A stretch of DNA of 41,214 nt from CAXXOK01 sp035353235 (GTDB lineage Bacteria > Bacillota > Clostridia > Christensenellales > Aristaeellaceae). The stretch covers positions 1 through 41,214 of the forward strand of contig DAOPZG010000005.1 in NCBI GenBank assembly GCA_035353235.1, read 5' to 3'. Below are positions 9,166-17,456 of this stretch, piece after piece. The position numbers and the translations under genes were made by a program. The number at the start of each line of letters is the position of its first letter. Within the stretch, counting starts at the first letter, position 1. A model generated the notes under the pieces. That model saw only the letters and a list, made by a program, of their open reading frames with translations. It was not told where the DNA came from and did no database searches.

Positions 9166-9193
9166 GAAAGACGGCGCTGAACGTTCAGCGCCG
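9166..9193 (-). terminator. Hairpin between acpP and rnc (partial terminator?)
   Basis: A perfect 22-nt palindrome (9172-9193), followed on the minus strand by TCTTTC. The U-tract is weak and broken, and I see no good promoter between it and rnc. It therefore more likely trims or reduces read-through from the highly expressed acpP into rnc-smc-ftsY than ends the transcript. It could also be an RNA-processing site. Confidence 0.6.
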
Positions 9194-9225
9194 GGAAGCT
9201 GTGTGGCGGAATGCGAAACGTGGGA

Positions 9226-9453
9226 TTACTTGTGCGCTTCGATATACTTGGTTACATCGCCAACTGTTTTCAGGTTGAGGATCACCTCGTCCTCAACTTC
9301 GATGTTAAACTGGTTTTCCAGTTCCAGAATCATCACCATGATGTTGGCGCTGTCGGCTTTCAAATCTTCCACCAGCCGGCTTTCCGGGGTGATGGTGGCG
9401 GGATCAACCTGAAGCTGGGAAGCGATCATATCGCGAACCTGATCAAAAACCAT
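9226..9453 (-). CDS. acpP: Acyl carrier protein
   Basis: A 75-residue acidic acyl carrier protein that carries growing fatty acids on a phosphopantetheine arm attached to Ser35. The attachment motif reads ADSANIM rather than the common ADSLDTV; the serine and preceding aspartate are intact. The rest follows the four-helix ACP pattern (VEDLKADS, then LELENQFNIEV, then VGDVTKYIE). The ATG at 9453 has GGAGGAG just upstream. It is 78 nt downstream of plsX. The fabD and fabG genes that separate plsX and acpP in Bacillus are absent. Confidence 0.95.
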   Translation of the reverse strand: MVFDQVRDMIASQLQVDPATITPESRLVEDLKADSANIMVMILELENQFNIEVEDEVILNLKTVGDVTKYIEAHK

Positions 9454-9531
9454 GAGAACTCCTCCTTTATCGTTGGCAGGATGATTGAATTATCCATCAG
9501 GAGCCCGGCAGAACCGGATTCCGAACGGGGC

Positions 9532-10536
9532 TTACTCTGCGGTTTCCGGTTGGGCAGGGGCGAGCCGGGCCTCGATTTTCCCCACAACATCCGCGGAGAC
9601 CATATTCACGGCCTGCTTGATGGCGCAGGCGATAGCGTGCGCGTTGCTGGAACCATGCGCTTTCACGACCGCGCCGCTCACCCCCAGCAGGGGCGCGCCG
9701 CCCACTTCAGTGTAATCCATCGTTTTTTTCACCCGTTTAAAAGCGGGCTTTGCCAGCAGACCGCCGATCTTGCCGCGGAAATCCGCGGTGATTTCCTTCT
9801 TGATGATGCCCATCAGCGTTCCGGCCACGCCTTCCATAAACTTGAGGATCACGTTGCCAACAAACCCGTCGCAAACGATCACATCCGCTAGGTCGCCGGT
9901 GATGTCGCGGGCTTCCACATTGCCTACGAAGTTCAGTCCGCTTTCCGACAACAGCTCGTATGCCGCTTTGGTAAGCGCGCAGCCTTTCTCGGCTTCCGCG
10001 CCGTTGTNNNNNNNNNNATTACGCATTCCCTGCATGTAGGCATTCCCCATCAGGGCGAATTGCTGCAAATATTCCGGGCGGCAATCCACATTGGCGCCGC
10101 AGTCGATCAGCAGAAAATAGTCCTTGCCGTTCGGCAACAGTGGGGCGAGCGCGGGGCGGTCGATGCCTTTGATGCGTCCCAGTCGGAACATACCGCCTGC
10201 CAGAACCGCGCCCGTGGAACCCGCGGATACAAACGCATCTACCTGCCGGTCGCGCAGTTTCAGCATTCCGTCTACAATCGCGCTGTCCTTCTTTTTTCGT
10301 ACAGCCATCACGGGGGACTCGTCATTGGTGATGACTTCCGGGCAATCGGTTACGATCAGGCGTGTTTTCAGCGCGGGAGCATCAGCAAAGACGCGATCCA
10401 CTTCCGCCTGCACGGCTGCGGCGGGGCCGCCCAGTTCCAGCGTAAGTTCCGGGTACAGGGACAGCGCTTCCCGCGCGCCGCTGACGGTCGCCTGCGGCGC
10501 GTGGTCGCCGCCCATTGCGTCCAGATAAATTTTCAT
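9532..10536 (-). CDS. plsX: Phosphate acyltransferase PlsX (interrupted by an assembly gap)
   Basis: Converts acyl-ACP to acyl-phosphate for the PlsY-dependent route to phosphatidic acid. The N-terminus (MKIYLDAMGGDHAP), the block DSPVMAVRKKKDSAI, a SAGSTGAVLAGG block and the C-terminal DVIVCDGFVGNVILK identify it. Ten Ns at 10008-10017 replace part of a conserved segment normally containing a PRVGLLN-like motif. The frame is kept across the gap, but by comparison with the family more residues are missing than ten Ns can encode. The ATG at 10536 has AGGAG nine bases upstream. It lies 15 nt after the beta-propeller gene and 78 nt before acpP. Confidence 0.93.
   Translation of the reverse strand: MKIYLDAMGGDHAPQATVSGAREALSLYPELTLELGGPAAAVQAEVDRVFADAPALKTRLIVTDCPEVITNDESPVMAVRKKKDSAIVDGMLKLRDRQVDAFVSAGSTGAVLAGGMFRLGRIKGIDRPALAPLLPNGKDYFLLIDCGANVDCRPEYLQQFALMGNAYMQGMRNXXXXNGAEAEKGCALTKAAYELLSESGLNFVGNVEARDITGDLADVIVCDGFVGNVILKFMEGVAGTLMGIIKKEITADFRGKIGGLLAKPAFKRVKKTMDYTEVGGAPLLGVSGAVVKAHGSSNAHAIACAIKQAVNMVSADVVGKIEARLAPAQPETAE
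10008..10017. other. Assembly gap (10 Ns) inside plsX
   Basis: Ten undetermined bases. The flanking codons give GMRN before and NGAE after the gap (read on the minus strand). PlsX proteins usually have about ten residues there, so the real gap is probably nearer 28 nt; 28 and 10 are equal modulo 3, which fits the preserved frame. Confidence 0.95.
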
Positions 10537-10551
10537 GGATGCACGCTCCTG

Positions 10552-13500
10552 TTATTGTAGCTTGATGCCGTAAATATTGCTGGTGTTTGCGCCGTTGGTA
10601 CAGATAACAAGCACGTCGCGGTACACAGCCGGGGAGGATTCTACGGTGCCGTCCAGTTGCAGGGTGTTGAGGATTTCGCCGGTCTTGGCATTCATCAGCA
10701 TCAGTTTACCGTTGCCCTGCGCCTGGATCAGCCACGCATCGCCTTCCACGTTATACACGGCAACGGGGCTGGACACAGTGGCGCTTTCCAGCGCCTGGCT
10801 CCACTTAACAGCGCCGGACGCTTTATCCAGCGCATACAGAACGGCACTGCTCTCGCCCTTGGTAACGGTGAAGTAGACCAGATCGCTTACGGAATTCTGG
10901 CCGACGACGGGGCTGGCGTAACAGCCGACGAGCGCCGTTGTGGTATAGGTTACATCCGGCACCTGGAAAGCCCAGGCCTGTTTGCCGGTCAGCGCGTCAT
11001 ACCGGCGAATAGTACATACGCCGGTGCGACCCTGATTGAGGAGGGTGTTGCCGGTATACAGCGCCACCGTGGAATCGTTCTCCATATCCAGCGCGATGGC
11101 AGCGTCGGTATTATCGCCGGTATCCGCCGCCCACACAGGAGTAAGGGTATTCACATCCACGCACTGCAGGATGCCTGTCTGGTCGGCAAAGTACACATAC
11201 GGGCCATACATGGCTACCGCACCGTCAATATTGGTGTTTTTCGCCTTCTGGCTGGCCGTCTTCCAGGAATAGCGCTGGAAGGAGGGGTCAATCTTAAGCG
11301 TTCCCACCACATGATCGAAGTCTTCCTTGGGTTCCATGGTGTAGAGCAGTCCGTTTTCGCCGCCCACGATCATCGCGCCGGTGCTCATGTCAAAGAGGGG
11401 CGCGCTGTTAAAGCCGCTGTAGTTGGTCTGCATGGCCTTATCGCGGCCGCTAAGCAGGGTCAGCTCTTTGTTATTCAGCAGGTTGAAAAGATGCAGGCCG
11501 TTATCGACGGTCTTTTTAGCAAGTACGCTGATGTGCTGGCCTACTGAAAGCATGGGGGAAGCGTCCGTCTGCAGGGCGAGCACGCCGTTGGAAGGCCAGC
11601 CAAGGCTGACGGTGTCGCGCGTGGCTTTGCCGGTAACAAGATCAAGGAAATACAGGGAGCCGTTCTGGCTGCCAACGATGACTTCCTTGAGGGCTTTGGT
11701 ATCTTTCGATTCGGCGTTCATCCCCAGAATGGCGCGCAACTGCGTGGGCCATTTTACGATCAACGGCTGGCCGGGCCAGCTTACGCCGGTGAGTGTGGCT
11801 GTTTTTGCCTTCATGGAGCCTTCCATGGGCACTTTCCAAAGCTCGGACAGGGTATTGGAGGTAATCTCGACCGTGCCGGATGCTGCGTTCTGACGGAACG
11901 GGCCGCCACGGAAGGTGAGGATGCCGCTTTGATCCCATACGGCATACTTGAAAGGATCGTTTAAAGCCAGCTTGACGGCACGGCTGTAGTCGGTCTTCAC
12001 TTTTAAGCCGTCATAGGCTTTGGTGGTCAGCTTCAGGGCGGAAGGAGCCGCCGAATCATCCGCGGCGGCAGAGAGGATCGCAACCGGCGTCGGCTCCGGC
12101 GTTGTGGCAGGGGTCGGCTCGGGAGTGGCAGTCGGCTCGGGGGTCGCTGTCGGAGCCGGCGAAGGCGTAGCGGTCGGTTCGGGCGAAGGTGAAGCAGTCG
12201 ACTCGGGCGACGCAGTTTCAGCGACGTCTGCCCCGTTGGCACCCTCGTCGGTCAGGGCGGCGTTCTTCGCCGTTGCGGTATTACCGGTGCTGTTCGCGGC
12301 TTGATCGTCGCCTGCGGCGACGCTATTGTCGTCCGTGCCTATCGACGCGGAATCGTCCGTGGCAATGTCGGGAGCGGTCAGGGTAACGTCAAGGCCGTAA
12401 TCGCTCTGCGTAAAGGCAATATCCGATTCCAGTTCGTAGGAAACGTGGAAACTGCCCGCGTATTCGTCTTCAAACTGCGCGGTCAGGCTCCATTCACGGG
12501 TTGCGGCGTTTTCGGTTACCTGATTGCCTGCGTCGTTCAGGTACGCTTCGGCGACGGCGTCGCCATAATCGTTCACAATCTGCACAGCTGTTACGTCCAG
12601 ACTGGTGACGACAGTAAAACCAATCGTCGCGGGTACGGTACCCTGCGTGGTATCCGCCTCGAAATCCTGAATGGGCGGCTCGGTCACCACCGGTGCGGCG
12701 ATGCTGACGGGCTGGAGCAGGGCGGTCCCTTCATCCCAGGTGCCGTCTCGTTTCATCGACTGTACGGTGAAAAGGCCGTCGTACGCCTCGTCGCAGGTAT
12801 AGTGCAACGCCCAGATTGTAAAGTTGCTGTTCTTCGTGATGGTATCATTCGGCGAATCGGAATCGTCCAGATTGCGCTGTAAAACAGTTTGGCCGTTCTG
12901 ATCCAGAATCCGCAGTTCTGTTACCGCTGAAGATGCCTGTACGGTGAACACCAGATCCACCGGTGCCGTAGCAGCCGTGGGGCTTACGGAGAAGCCCTGA
13001 ATGCCGGCCTGTTCCGGTACGATCAGATTTTTTACGCTGTCGAACACGCCGGTGACGCTGGTTTTAATTTTGGCCATCGCCGCACCAAGACCGCTGTCCA
13101 TTTTTTCCCAACCGGGCAACAGAATGGCTGCCAGCAGGCCGCCGATCACCAGCACAACGACGATAATCGGCATTAAAACCCCGTTGCGGGGGCGCTCAGG
13201 CTGTTGAGCCTCTTCTTCGTCCTCAAAATCGTAACGGGGGCGGGCTACGGAAGCTGGCGTTTCTGGCCGGGGGGAGCGGGAAGGGGCAAAGCGATCTTCT
13301 GCCCGGAGGGGTTCCGGCTCAAGAGGTGTTTTGCGACGTGGGTCAAAAGGTGCCGGAGAGCTGCCTGTCGTGGAACGGCTCGCCGGGCGGCGGCTTTCGG
13401 TATCATCCGCCGCGGAAGGACGCGAAGGTCTGCGGGCAGGGCGTTCCGGTTCGGAGTCTGCTTCTTGGGAAATCGGTATGGCAGCCGGGGGCATACGCCG

Positions 13501-14187
13501 GGCAGGCGCACCCTCCCGCGGCATGGCGGTACGGGCGCCCGAATAGCGCTCGCCGGGCATGGCCGGGCGGCGCGCCGGGGTATGGGTGAAATCTTCTTCA
13601 TCCGGAGCGGATTCGGTTTCGCTGTCCCCTGCCTCAAAAGGATCATAATCCGACAGAGGGTGACTGGCCTGTTTCGGCGCGGAAAAAGACGGCGCCATGG
13701 AAGGCGTGGCTTCCTCCGGGGTCGGAGAGTGCTCTTCCGGGCGGGACACACGGCCCGCACGCCGGTGCCGGGCGGATTGGGGCGCGGGCGATGCTCCCTC
13801 ATCCACAGCGACGGAATTGGATTCCGCGTCAGGGCGCTTGGAAGCGGGAGGAATCAGTGGGCCGCGAACTACGCGGGTTGCCGCGTCCGAACCGGCTGCG
13901 GAAAAAGACAAATCCTCCGGAATCAGGGACGAAGGGATCGCGTTTCCGCCAAAATCGACACCGCTCATGCCATAACCCGAGGGCATGGCGCTGAAATCGG
14001 GTCTGGCGGAAGAAGGCGCGCCTTCCTCCTGGGATGCGGCGGGGGCGGTTTCATTCTCCGATGGCGTGAAGGAGGACGGATCGATGGAAGGATCGTCGTA
14101 AGCCATAAAGGGGTCCTGCTGCCAGGGGTTGGAACCCGACGGCTGCCGGGTGGGCCGATTGGGATTTTTACCGAAATGATCGCTCAA
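10552..14187 (-). CDS. Membrane-anchored PQQ-type beta-propeller protein with Ig-like domains
   Basis: A predicted 1211-residue single-pass membrane protein. Residues 1-335 are Pro/Ser/Arg/Glu-rich low complexity and probably cytoplasmic. One membrane helix spans about 338-358 (MPIIVVVLVIGG core). Outside are two Ig-like beta domains (about 395-490 and 505-605), a Thr/Pro/Glu linker (about 657-703), then a PQQ/BamB-type propeller (about 720-1211) with repeats such as GSLYFLDLVTG, YALDKASGAVKW and LMLMNAKTGEI. I start at TTG 14187, nine bases after AAGGAG; the ATG at 14211 has only a weak site. Function unknown; a scaffold or sensor at the cell wall is a guess. It is the first gene behind the 14300 promoter and lies 15 nt before plsX. 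Confidence 0.8.
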   Translation of the reverse strand: MSDHFGKNPNRPTRQPSGSNPWQQDPFMAYDDPSIDPSSFTPSENETAPAASQEEGAPSSARPDFSAMPSGYGMSGVDFGGNAIPSSLIPEDLSFSAAGSDAATRVVRGPLIPPASKRPDAESNSVAVDEGASPAPQSARHRRAGRVSRPEEHSPTPEEATPSMAPSFSAPKQASHPLSDYDPFEAGDSETESAPDEEDFTHTPARRPAMPGERYSGARTAMPREGAPARRMPPAAIPISQEADSEPERPARRPSRPSAADDTESRRPASRSTTGSSPAPFDPRRKTPLEPEPLRAEDRFAPSRSPRPETPASVARPRYDFEDEEEAQQPERPRNGVLMPIIVVVLVIGGLLAAILLPGWEKMDSGLGAAMAKIKTSVTGVFDSVKNLIVPEQAGIQGFSVSPTAATAPVDLVFTVQASSAVTELRILDQNGQTVLQRNLDDSDSPNDTITKNSNFTIWALHYTCDEAYDGLFTVQSMKRDGTWDEGTALLQPVSIAAPVVTEPPIQDFEADTTQGTVPATIGFTVVTSLDVTAVQIVNDYGDAVAEAYLNDAGNQVTENAATREWSLTAQFEDEYAGSFHVSYELESDIAFTQSDYGLDVTLTAPDIATDDSASIGTDDNSVAAGDDQAANSTGNTATAKNAALTDEGANGADVAETASPESTASPSPEPTATPSPAPTATPEPTATPEPTPATTPEPTPVAILSAAADDSAAPSALKLTTKAYDGLKVKTDYSRAVKLALNDPFKYAVWDQSGILTFRGGPFRQNAASGTVEITSNTLSELWKVPMEGSMKAKTATLTGVSWPGQPLIVKWPTQLRAILGMNAESKDTKALKEVIVGSQNGSLYFLDLVTGKATRDTVSLGWPSNGVLALQTDASPMLSVGQHISVLAKKTVDNGLHLFNLLNNKELTLLSGRDKAMQTNYSGFNSAPLFDMSTGAMIVGGENGLLYTMEPKEDFDHVVGTLKIDPSFQRYSWKTASQKAKNTNIDGAVAMYGPYVYFADQTGILQCVDVNTLTPVWAADTGDNTDAAIALDMENDSTVALYTGNTLLNQGRTGVCTIRRYDALTGKQAWAFQVPDVTYTTTALVGCYASPVVGQNSVSDLVYFTVTKGESSAVLYALDKASGAVKWSQALESATVSSPVAVYNVEGDAWLIQAQGNGKLMLMNAKTGEILNTLQLDGTVESSPAVYRDVLVICTNGANTSNIYGIKLQ
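12079..12210 (-). repeat. Coding Thr/Pro/Glu linker repeats in the propeller protein
   Basis: A stretch of degenerate TPEPTA/SPEPTA units encoded by repeated CCGAGCCGAC-like DNA. It forms a flexible, probably cell-wall-spanning linker between the Ig-like part and the propeller. The unit number is likely to vary between strains, as is usual for such repeats. Confidence 0.75.
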
Positions 14188-14278
14188 AATCTTGCACTCC
14201 TTATCCCACATGCCTGCTTTGTTATTTGTCCGCGGCTTTATTCGGACAAAGCCGTACGATTTACATATACCATCTGCA

Positions 14279-14307
14279 ATTATACCAAGAATGGCGGTTC
14301 TTAACAA
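14279..14307 (-). promoter_or_regulatory. Sigma-A promoter of the long minus-strand run
   Basis: On the minus strand, -35 TTGTTA (14302-14307), a 17-nt spacer and -10 TATAAT (14279-14284). Transcription would start near 14272, about 85 nt before the TTG start of the propeller gene. The leader has two mutually exclusive hairpins (CGGCTTT/AAAGCCG or TTTGTCCG/CGGACAAA) that may affect expression. Confidence 0.75.
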
Positions 14308-14405
14308 CCCCCAAATCGCCGGACGCCAAATGGAGAAAGCCGCGTTCAGCCCTGTGAGAGAAGGTTTTCAGCGGCCCGGTTGCCCTTGCGGGGTGCGAGG
14401 GCGCG

Positions 14406-16055
14406 TCAGGGTGTGGAATGTAAAATCTGCATCCGGGAACGTCTCTGCCGGCGTGCTCCGAACCCTCGGGAACGGGCGCTTCGGGATGCCGGTATATGCG
14501 GAAGAGGCAGGGGACGGTCACCATGCCGCAGGAATGAAACGCATCCGGCGGATTCGACGCGGAGGGGACGGCAACCCGGTGCAGCATTCCATACAAAGGG
14601 GTGCAGGCAGGCACTGCCATTTTTCACGATGTATTCGTACGCGCCCGGCTGCCCCTGCGGACGCTGCAGCCGATGCGGCGGATGAAGACGATCCGCCATT
14701 GCGCCGATCAGTACGCGCAGGGGCGTTGCCTTCACCAGAGGACGATATTCTTCCTTTAGCGCGGCTACCCTCTCCGTGCTCATCCGGTGGCCTGTCAGTG
14801 AGCGATAGGCAAGGCGCATGTAGCGCACCGACCGTTCCATGGAGCTTTTCGCCTTGCCCCCCGCGAAGCTGAAAGCTTTATCCAGCGGCGCGATACTCCA
14901 GGGTTTCTCTATCAGAGCGTTGATACTTTCTTCGGTTTTCTCCTCGCTGATGGTCTCCATCAAAGCGGTAAGTGCTTCCAGCATCGTGGGGGTATCCTTG
15001 ACGGGATGAAGCAGTGTTTGGGCGATGCCGAGGCGCTCCTTTTCCTCCGAACTTCCGGCCCAGCCGTAGGCGGCGGAACGCAGCGCGTCGTTCGCCCGGT
15101 ATTCCAGCCCCAACCCCAGGTGATTCAGCGAACCGATGCGGGGCACCATATCATCGGTATTCACCAGATGATACAAAGGATAATCGGCGGGATCACGCGG
15201 GTTTCTGCCCGCGGAAACCGTAGGGGATGCGAACCCGTACCCCACAAGATACTGTGGCAGCACACCCCGGTCGGTAAGCAGGCGGTGACAGAAAATTTGC
15301 ATCACCGCCGCGCCCTGGCTGTGACCTGCCATCCACAGGGAAAAGCGGCTGTGTGGTTTAGCCATTTCTTCCAGTACATCCGCAAGCGTCAACCGGGAAA
15401 GACCCAGCGCGGCAGCCGCGTCGGGGAACTGAATCCGTTCGGCATTCTGCTCAAAATAGCAGGTGAGCTGGTAAAACCCCCGATGAAAACCGGCTTCAGT
15501 GTCAAAGCGGAAATTGCTGAACCAATCGTAAAACCGTGATCCGGTTCCCATAAAACCGATGGCAACCAGATAGCGCCCGTTATCCGCAGGGTGCAGCATG
15601 GTTACGGCTTTGATGGTATCGCTTTTTTCGCGTTGACGGAGTGCGCCCATCATCTGCGCAAGCGGGTTGCGCTCTTTCAGCTCCTGCCGGGCGCGCGCAA
15701 CTTTAAATGCGTTCATCAGACGACGAATCCGCTCGCTGCCCGCGCTTTCGCTTTCGGATACGGTCACGCCGCTTTGCAGACGGTTATCCACCTGAATGGA
15801 GATATCCGTCCAGCCGGAACGCATCCACGGAGCAAGATCAAGCGTATACGTAAGATAGGCAAGTTCCAGCGACATCTTTAGCGCCGTATCATCCGGCGGT
15901 TGGCGGAGGATGCCATCGGAAGCGCGCAGCGGCGGCAGACAGAGCCTGCGTACATTAGAGAGCGGCACATCAGTCAACGCGCCGCCTGCAACGGCTTTAT
16001 CGTCGGCCGTCGCGACGGAAGTCCGGTGAAAATGAAATCTGGGGAGGGTCAGCAT
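14406..16055 (-). CDS. Class 3-type lipase/esterase
   Basis: A predicted 549-residue alpha/beta hydrolase of the lipase class 3 kind. The nucleophile elbow AGHSQGAAV is at about 243-251 (Ser246). Asp residues in NTDDMVPR (about 299-306) and His312 in NHLG would complete the triad. There is no clear signal peptide or membrane segment, so the location is uncertain. The ATG at 16055 lies downstream of an extended -10 element, while the longer open frame upstream crosses that promoter. The last 90 residues are Arg/Pro-rich and look unlike the rest. A frameshift at the A-run near 14627 is possible, and the true C-terminus may differ. Substrate unknown. Confidence 0.75.
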   Translation of the reverse strand: MLTLPRFHFHRTSVATADDKAVAGGALTDVPLSNVRRLCLPPLRASDGILRQPPDDTALKMSLELAYLTYTLDLAPWMRSGWTDISIQVDNRLQSGVTVSESESAGSERIRRLMNAFKVARARQELKERNPLAQMMGALRQREKSDTIKAVTMLHPADNGRYLVAIGFMGTGSRFYDWFSNFRFDTEAGFHRGFYQLTCYFEQNAERIQFPDAAAALGLSRLTLADVLEEMAKPHSRFSLWMAGHSQGAAVMQIFCHRLLTDRGVLPQYLVGYGFASPTVSAGRNPRDPADYPLYHLVNTDDMVPRIGSLNHLGLGLEYRANDALRSAAYGWAGSSEEKERLGIAQTLLHPVKDTPTMLEALTALMETISEEKTEESINALIEKPWSIAPLDKAFSFAGGKAKSSMERSVRYMRLAYRSLTGHRMSTERVAALKEEYRPLVKATPLRVLIGAMADRLHPPHRLQRPQGQPGAYEYIVKNGSACLHPFVWNAAPGCRPLRVESAGCVSFLRHGDRPLPLPHIPASRSARSRGFGARRQRRSRMQILHSTP

Positions 16056-16123
16056 CCGTATCCAACTCCCTTTGCCTGATGAGTGCGCATAAAACGGTTG
16101 CGGCGGAGAACCGCCGTCGGCCC

Positions 16124-16129
16124 AGTATA
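16124..16129 (-). promoter_or_regulatory. Extended -10 promoter of the lipase gene
   Basis: On the minus strand, TGCTATACT: -10 TATACT with the TGn extension and no good -35. The start would fall near 16117, giving a leader of about 60 nt. It is divergent from the galM promoter 40 bp away. Confidence 0.5.
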
Positions 16130-16167
16130 GCACATTCTCCAAAGCGCGTACAGGCATGGTAAACAGC

Positions 16168-16196
16168 TTGCTCCCGGTTTGAAATCGCGGTATACT
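16168..16196 (+). promoter_or_regulatory. Sigma-A promoter of galM
   Basis: -35 TTGCTC (16168-16173), 17-nt spacer, -10 TATACT (16191-16196). The predicted start is near 16203, about 58 nt before the galM ATG. Confidence 0.7.
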
Positions 16197-16260
16197 GTGC
16201 GTGGCGTTTATGCGGGCGAGCAGACGGCCCGTTTACAAACTGGCAGGAGGACGACGCAAC

Positions 16261-17316
16261 ATGAGCATTACAACCAAACCATACGGTAAGGATCACCATG
16301 GCAATTCCGTTACGCAGTATACGATGACCAACGCGACGGGCGCGTCGGTTTCCATTCTGGATTTCGGCGGCGTGATTACACGGATTATCGTTCCGGATCG
16401 TCATGGCAGGCTTGCGGATGTGAACCTCGGCTTTGAGGATGCGACGGCTTATACCGCCGACAGCGGCAGCATGGGCGCGCTGATCGGCCGCGTAGGAAAC
16501 CGTATCTCCGGCGCGAAGTTTGAACTGGAAGGGAAAACCTATCTGCTGGACGCAAACTGCGGAAAGCATACCCTGCACGGCGGCTTCGACAATTTTTCCG
16601 TGCGGATGTGGAAAGCCGAACCGGCTGAGGGCAAGGGTGTCGATACCTTGATCCTTTCGCTGACGAGTCCGGACGGCGACCATGGTTTTCCCGGGGAGCT
16701 GGCGGTCACGGTGCGCTATACCTTTGACGATCAGAATCGTTTGGGGATTGAGTATCGCGCCAACACCAACAAGACGACCGTTGTCAATATGACCAACCAT
16801 GCCTACTTCAATCTGGACGGTCACGACGCTGCCAGCGTAGAGGATCTGGAACTGCAAATTTTCGCGGATTATGTTGGGGATGTGGATGAAGCCCTGATCC
16901 CCACGGGAAAACTGATCCCGCAGAAAAGCGTGGCATACGACTTCAGCAACCCCAGACGTGTGGGGGATGTGCTGTCGCATACCCACATTGATCCCGACAT
17001 GAAAGCCGCCATGGGGGTGGATTTCAACTACTGCGCGGGCAATGACCGCCAGCATAAACTGATCGCCATTCTATACTCTCCCAAAACGGGCCGCGAGATG
17101 AAAACCTATACCGACCAGCCCGGCGTGCAGATTTATACGGGGCAGGGGCTGCACCAGAAGGGCAAAGGCGGCGTGCAGTACCACGCGTACAGCGGAATCT
17201 GCCTGGAAACACAGCACTACCCGGATGCGGTACACCAGCCGCAGTATCCCAGCATTGTGCTTCGCCCGGAAGAAACGTACTACACTAAAACAACCTATGC
17301 GTTCGGCGTGCGGTAA
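16261..17316 (+). CDS. galM: Aldose 1-epimerase (mutarotase)
   Basis: Interconverts the alpha and beta anomers of aldoses such as galactose and glucose, feeding the Leloir pathway. The 351 residues are a full-length family member. The substrate block GRVGNRISGAKF is at 76-87, His106 lies in LHGG, catalytic His180 in NMTNHAYFNL and catalytic Glu316 in ICLETQHYPDA. No signal peptide is visible, so it is cytoplasmic. The ATG at 16261 has AGGAGG ten bases upstream. It has its own promoter and terminator and no other sugar genes next to it. Confidence 0.95.
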   Translation: MSITTKPYGKDHHGNSVTQYTMTNATGASVSILDFGGVITRIIVPDRHGRLADVNLGFEDATAYTADSGSMGALIGRVGNRISGAKFELEGKTYLLDANCGKHTLHGGFDNFSVRMWKAEPAEGKGVDTLILSLTSPDGDHGFPGELAVTVRYTFDDQNRLGIEYRANTNKTTVVNMTNHAYFNLDGHDAASVEDLELQIFADYVGDVDEALIPTGKLIPQKSVAYDFSNPRRVGDVLSHTHIDPDMKAAMGVDFNYCAGNDRQHKLIAILYSPKTGREMKTYTDQPGVQIYTGQGLHQKGKGGVQYHAYSGICLETQHYPDAVHQPQYPSIVLRPEETYYTKTTYAFGVR

Positions 17317-17327
17317 GCGCGACCGGT

Positions 17328-17360
17328 GCGGCGCACGGCGATATGCCGGGCGCCGCTTTT
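17328..17360 (+). terminator. Terminator of galM
   Basis: GC-rich stem GCGGCGC/GCGCCGC (17328-17334 with 17350-17356), with an inner CGGC/GCCG pairing around GATAT, followed by TTTTCT. It starts 12 nt after the galM stop. Confidence 0.8.
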
Positions 17361-17404
17361 CTGCCGTGTGCTGATTTTGGGGACAAAACAGCGCAAGAAC
17401 GGAC

Positions 17405-17433
17405 AGGTTTTTTACTCCTGTGCCTGATACAAT
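17405..17433 (+). promoter_or_regulatory. Extended -10 promoter and possible operator of the AraC-type gene
   Basis: TGATACAAT gives a -10 of TACAAT (17428-17433) with the TGn extension; the -35 is poor. Just upstream an inverted repeat, ACAGG ... CCTGT, overlaps where a -35 would be. A weak -35 with an overlapping dyad is typical of regulated promoters. Autoregulation is only an inference. Confidence 0.45.
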
Positions 17434-17456
17434 CTTCTCGTAAAGGAGAGGATACT

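Noticed and set aside
9172..9193. Perfect palindrome considered as a recombination or operator site
   Set aside because: Its position directly after acpP and the following U-rich bases fit an intercistronic hairpin better.
13204..14304. Plus-strand frame of 366 codons opposite the propeller gene N-terminus
   Set aside because: It mirrors the low-complexity Pro/Arg coding sequence, crosses the minus-strand promoter and has no recognisable domain.
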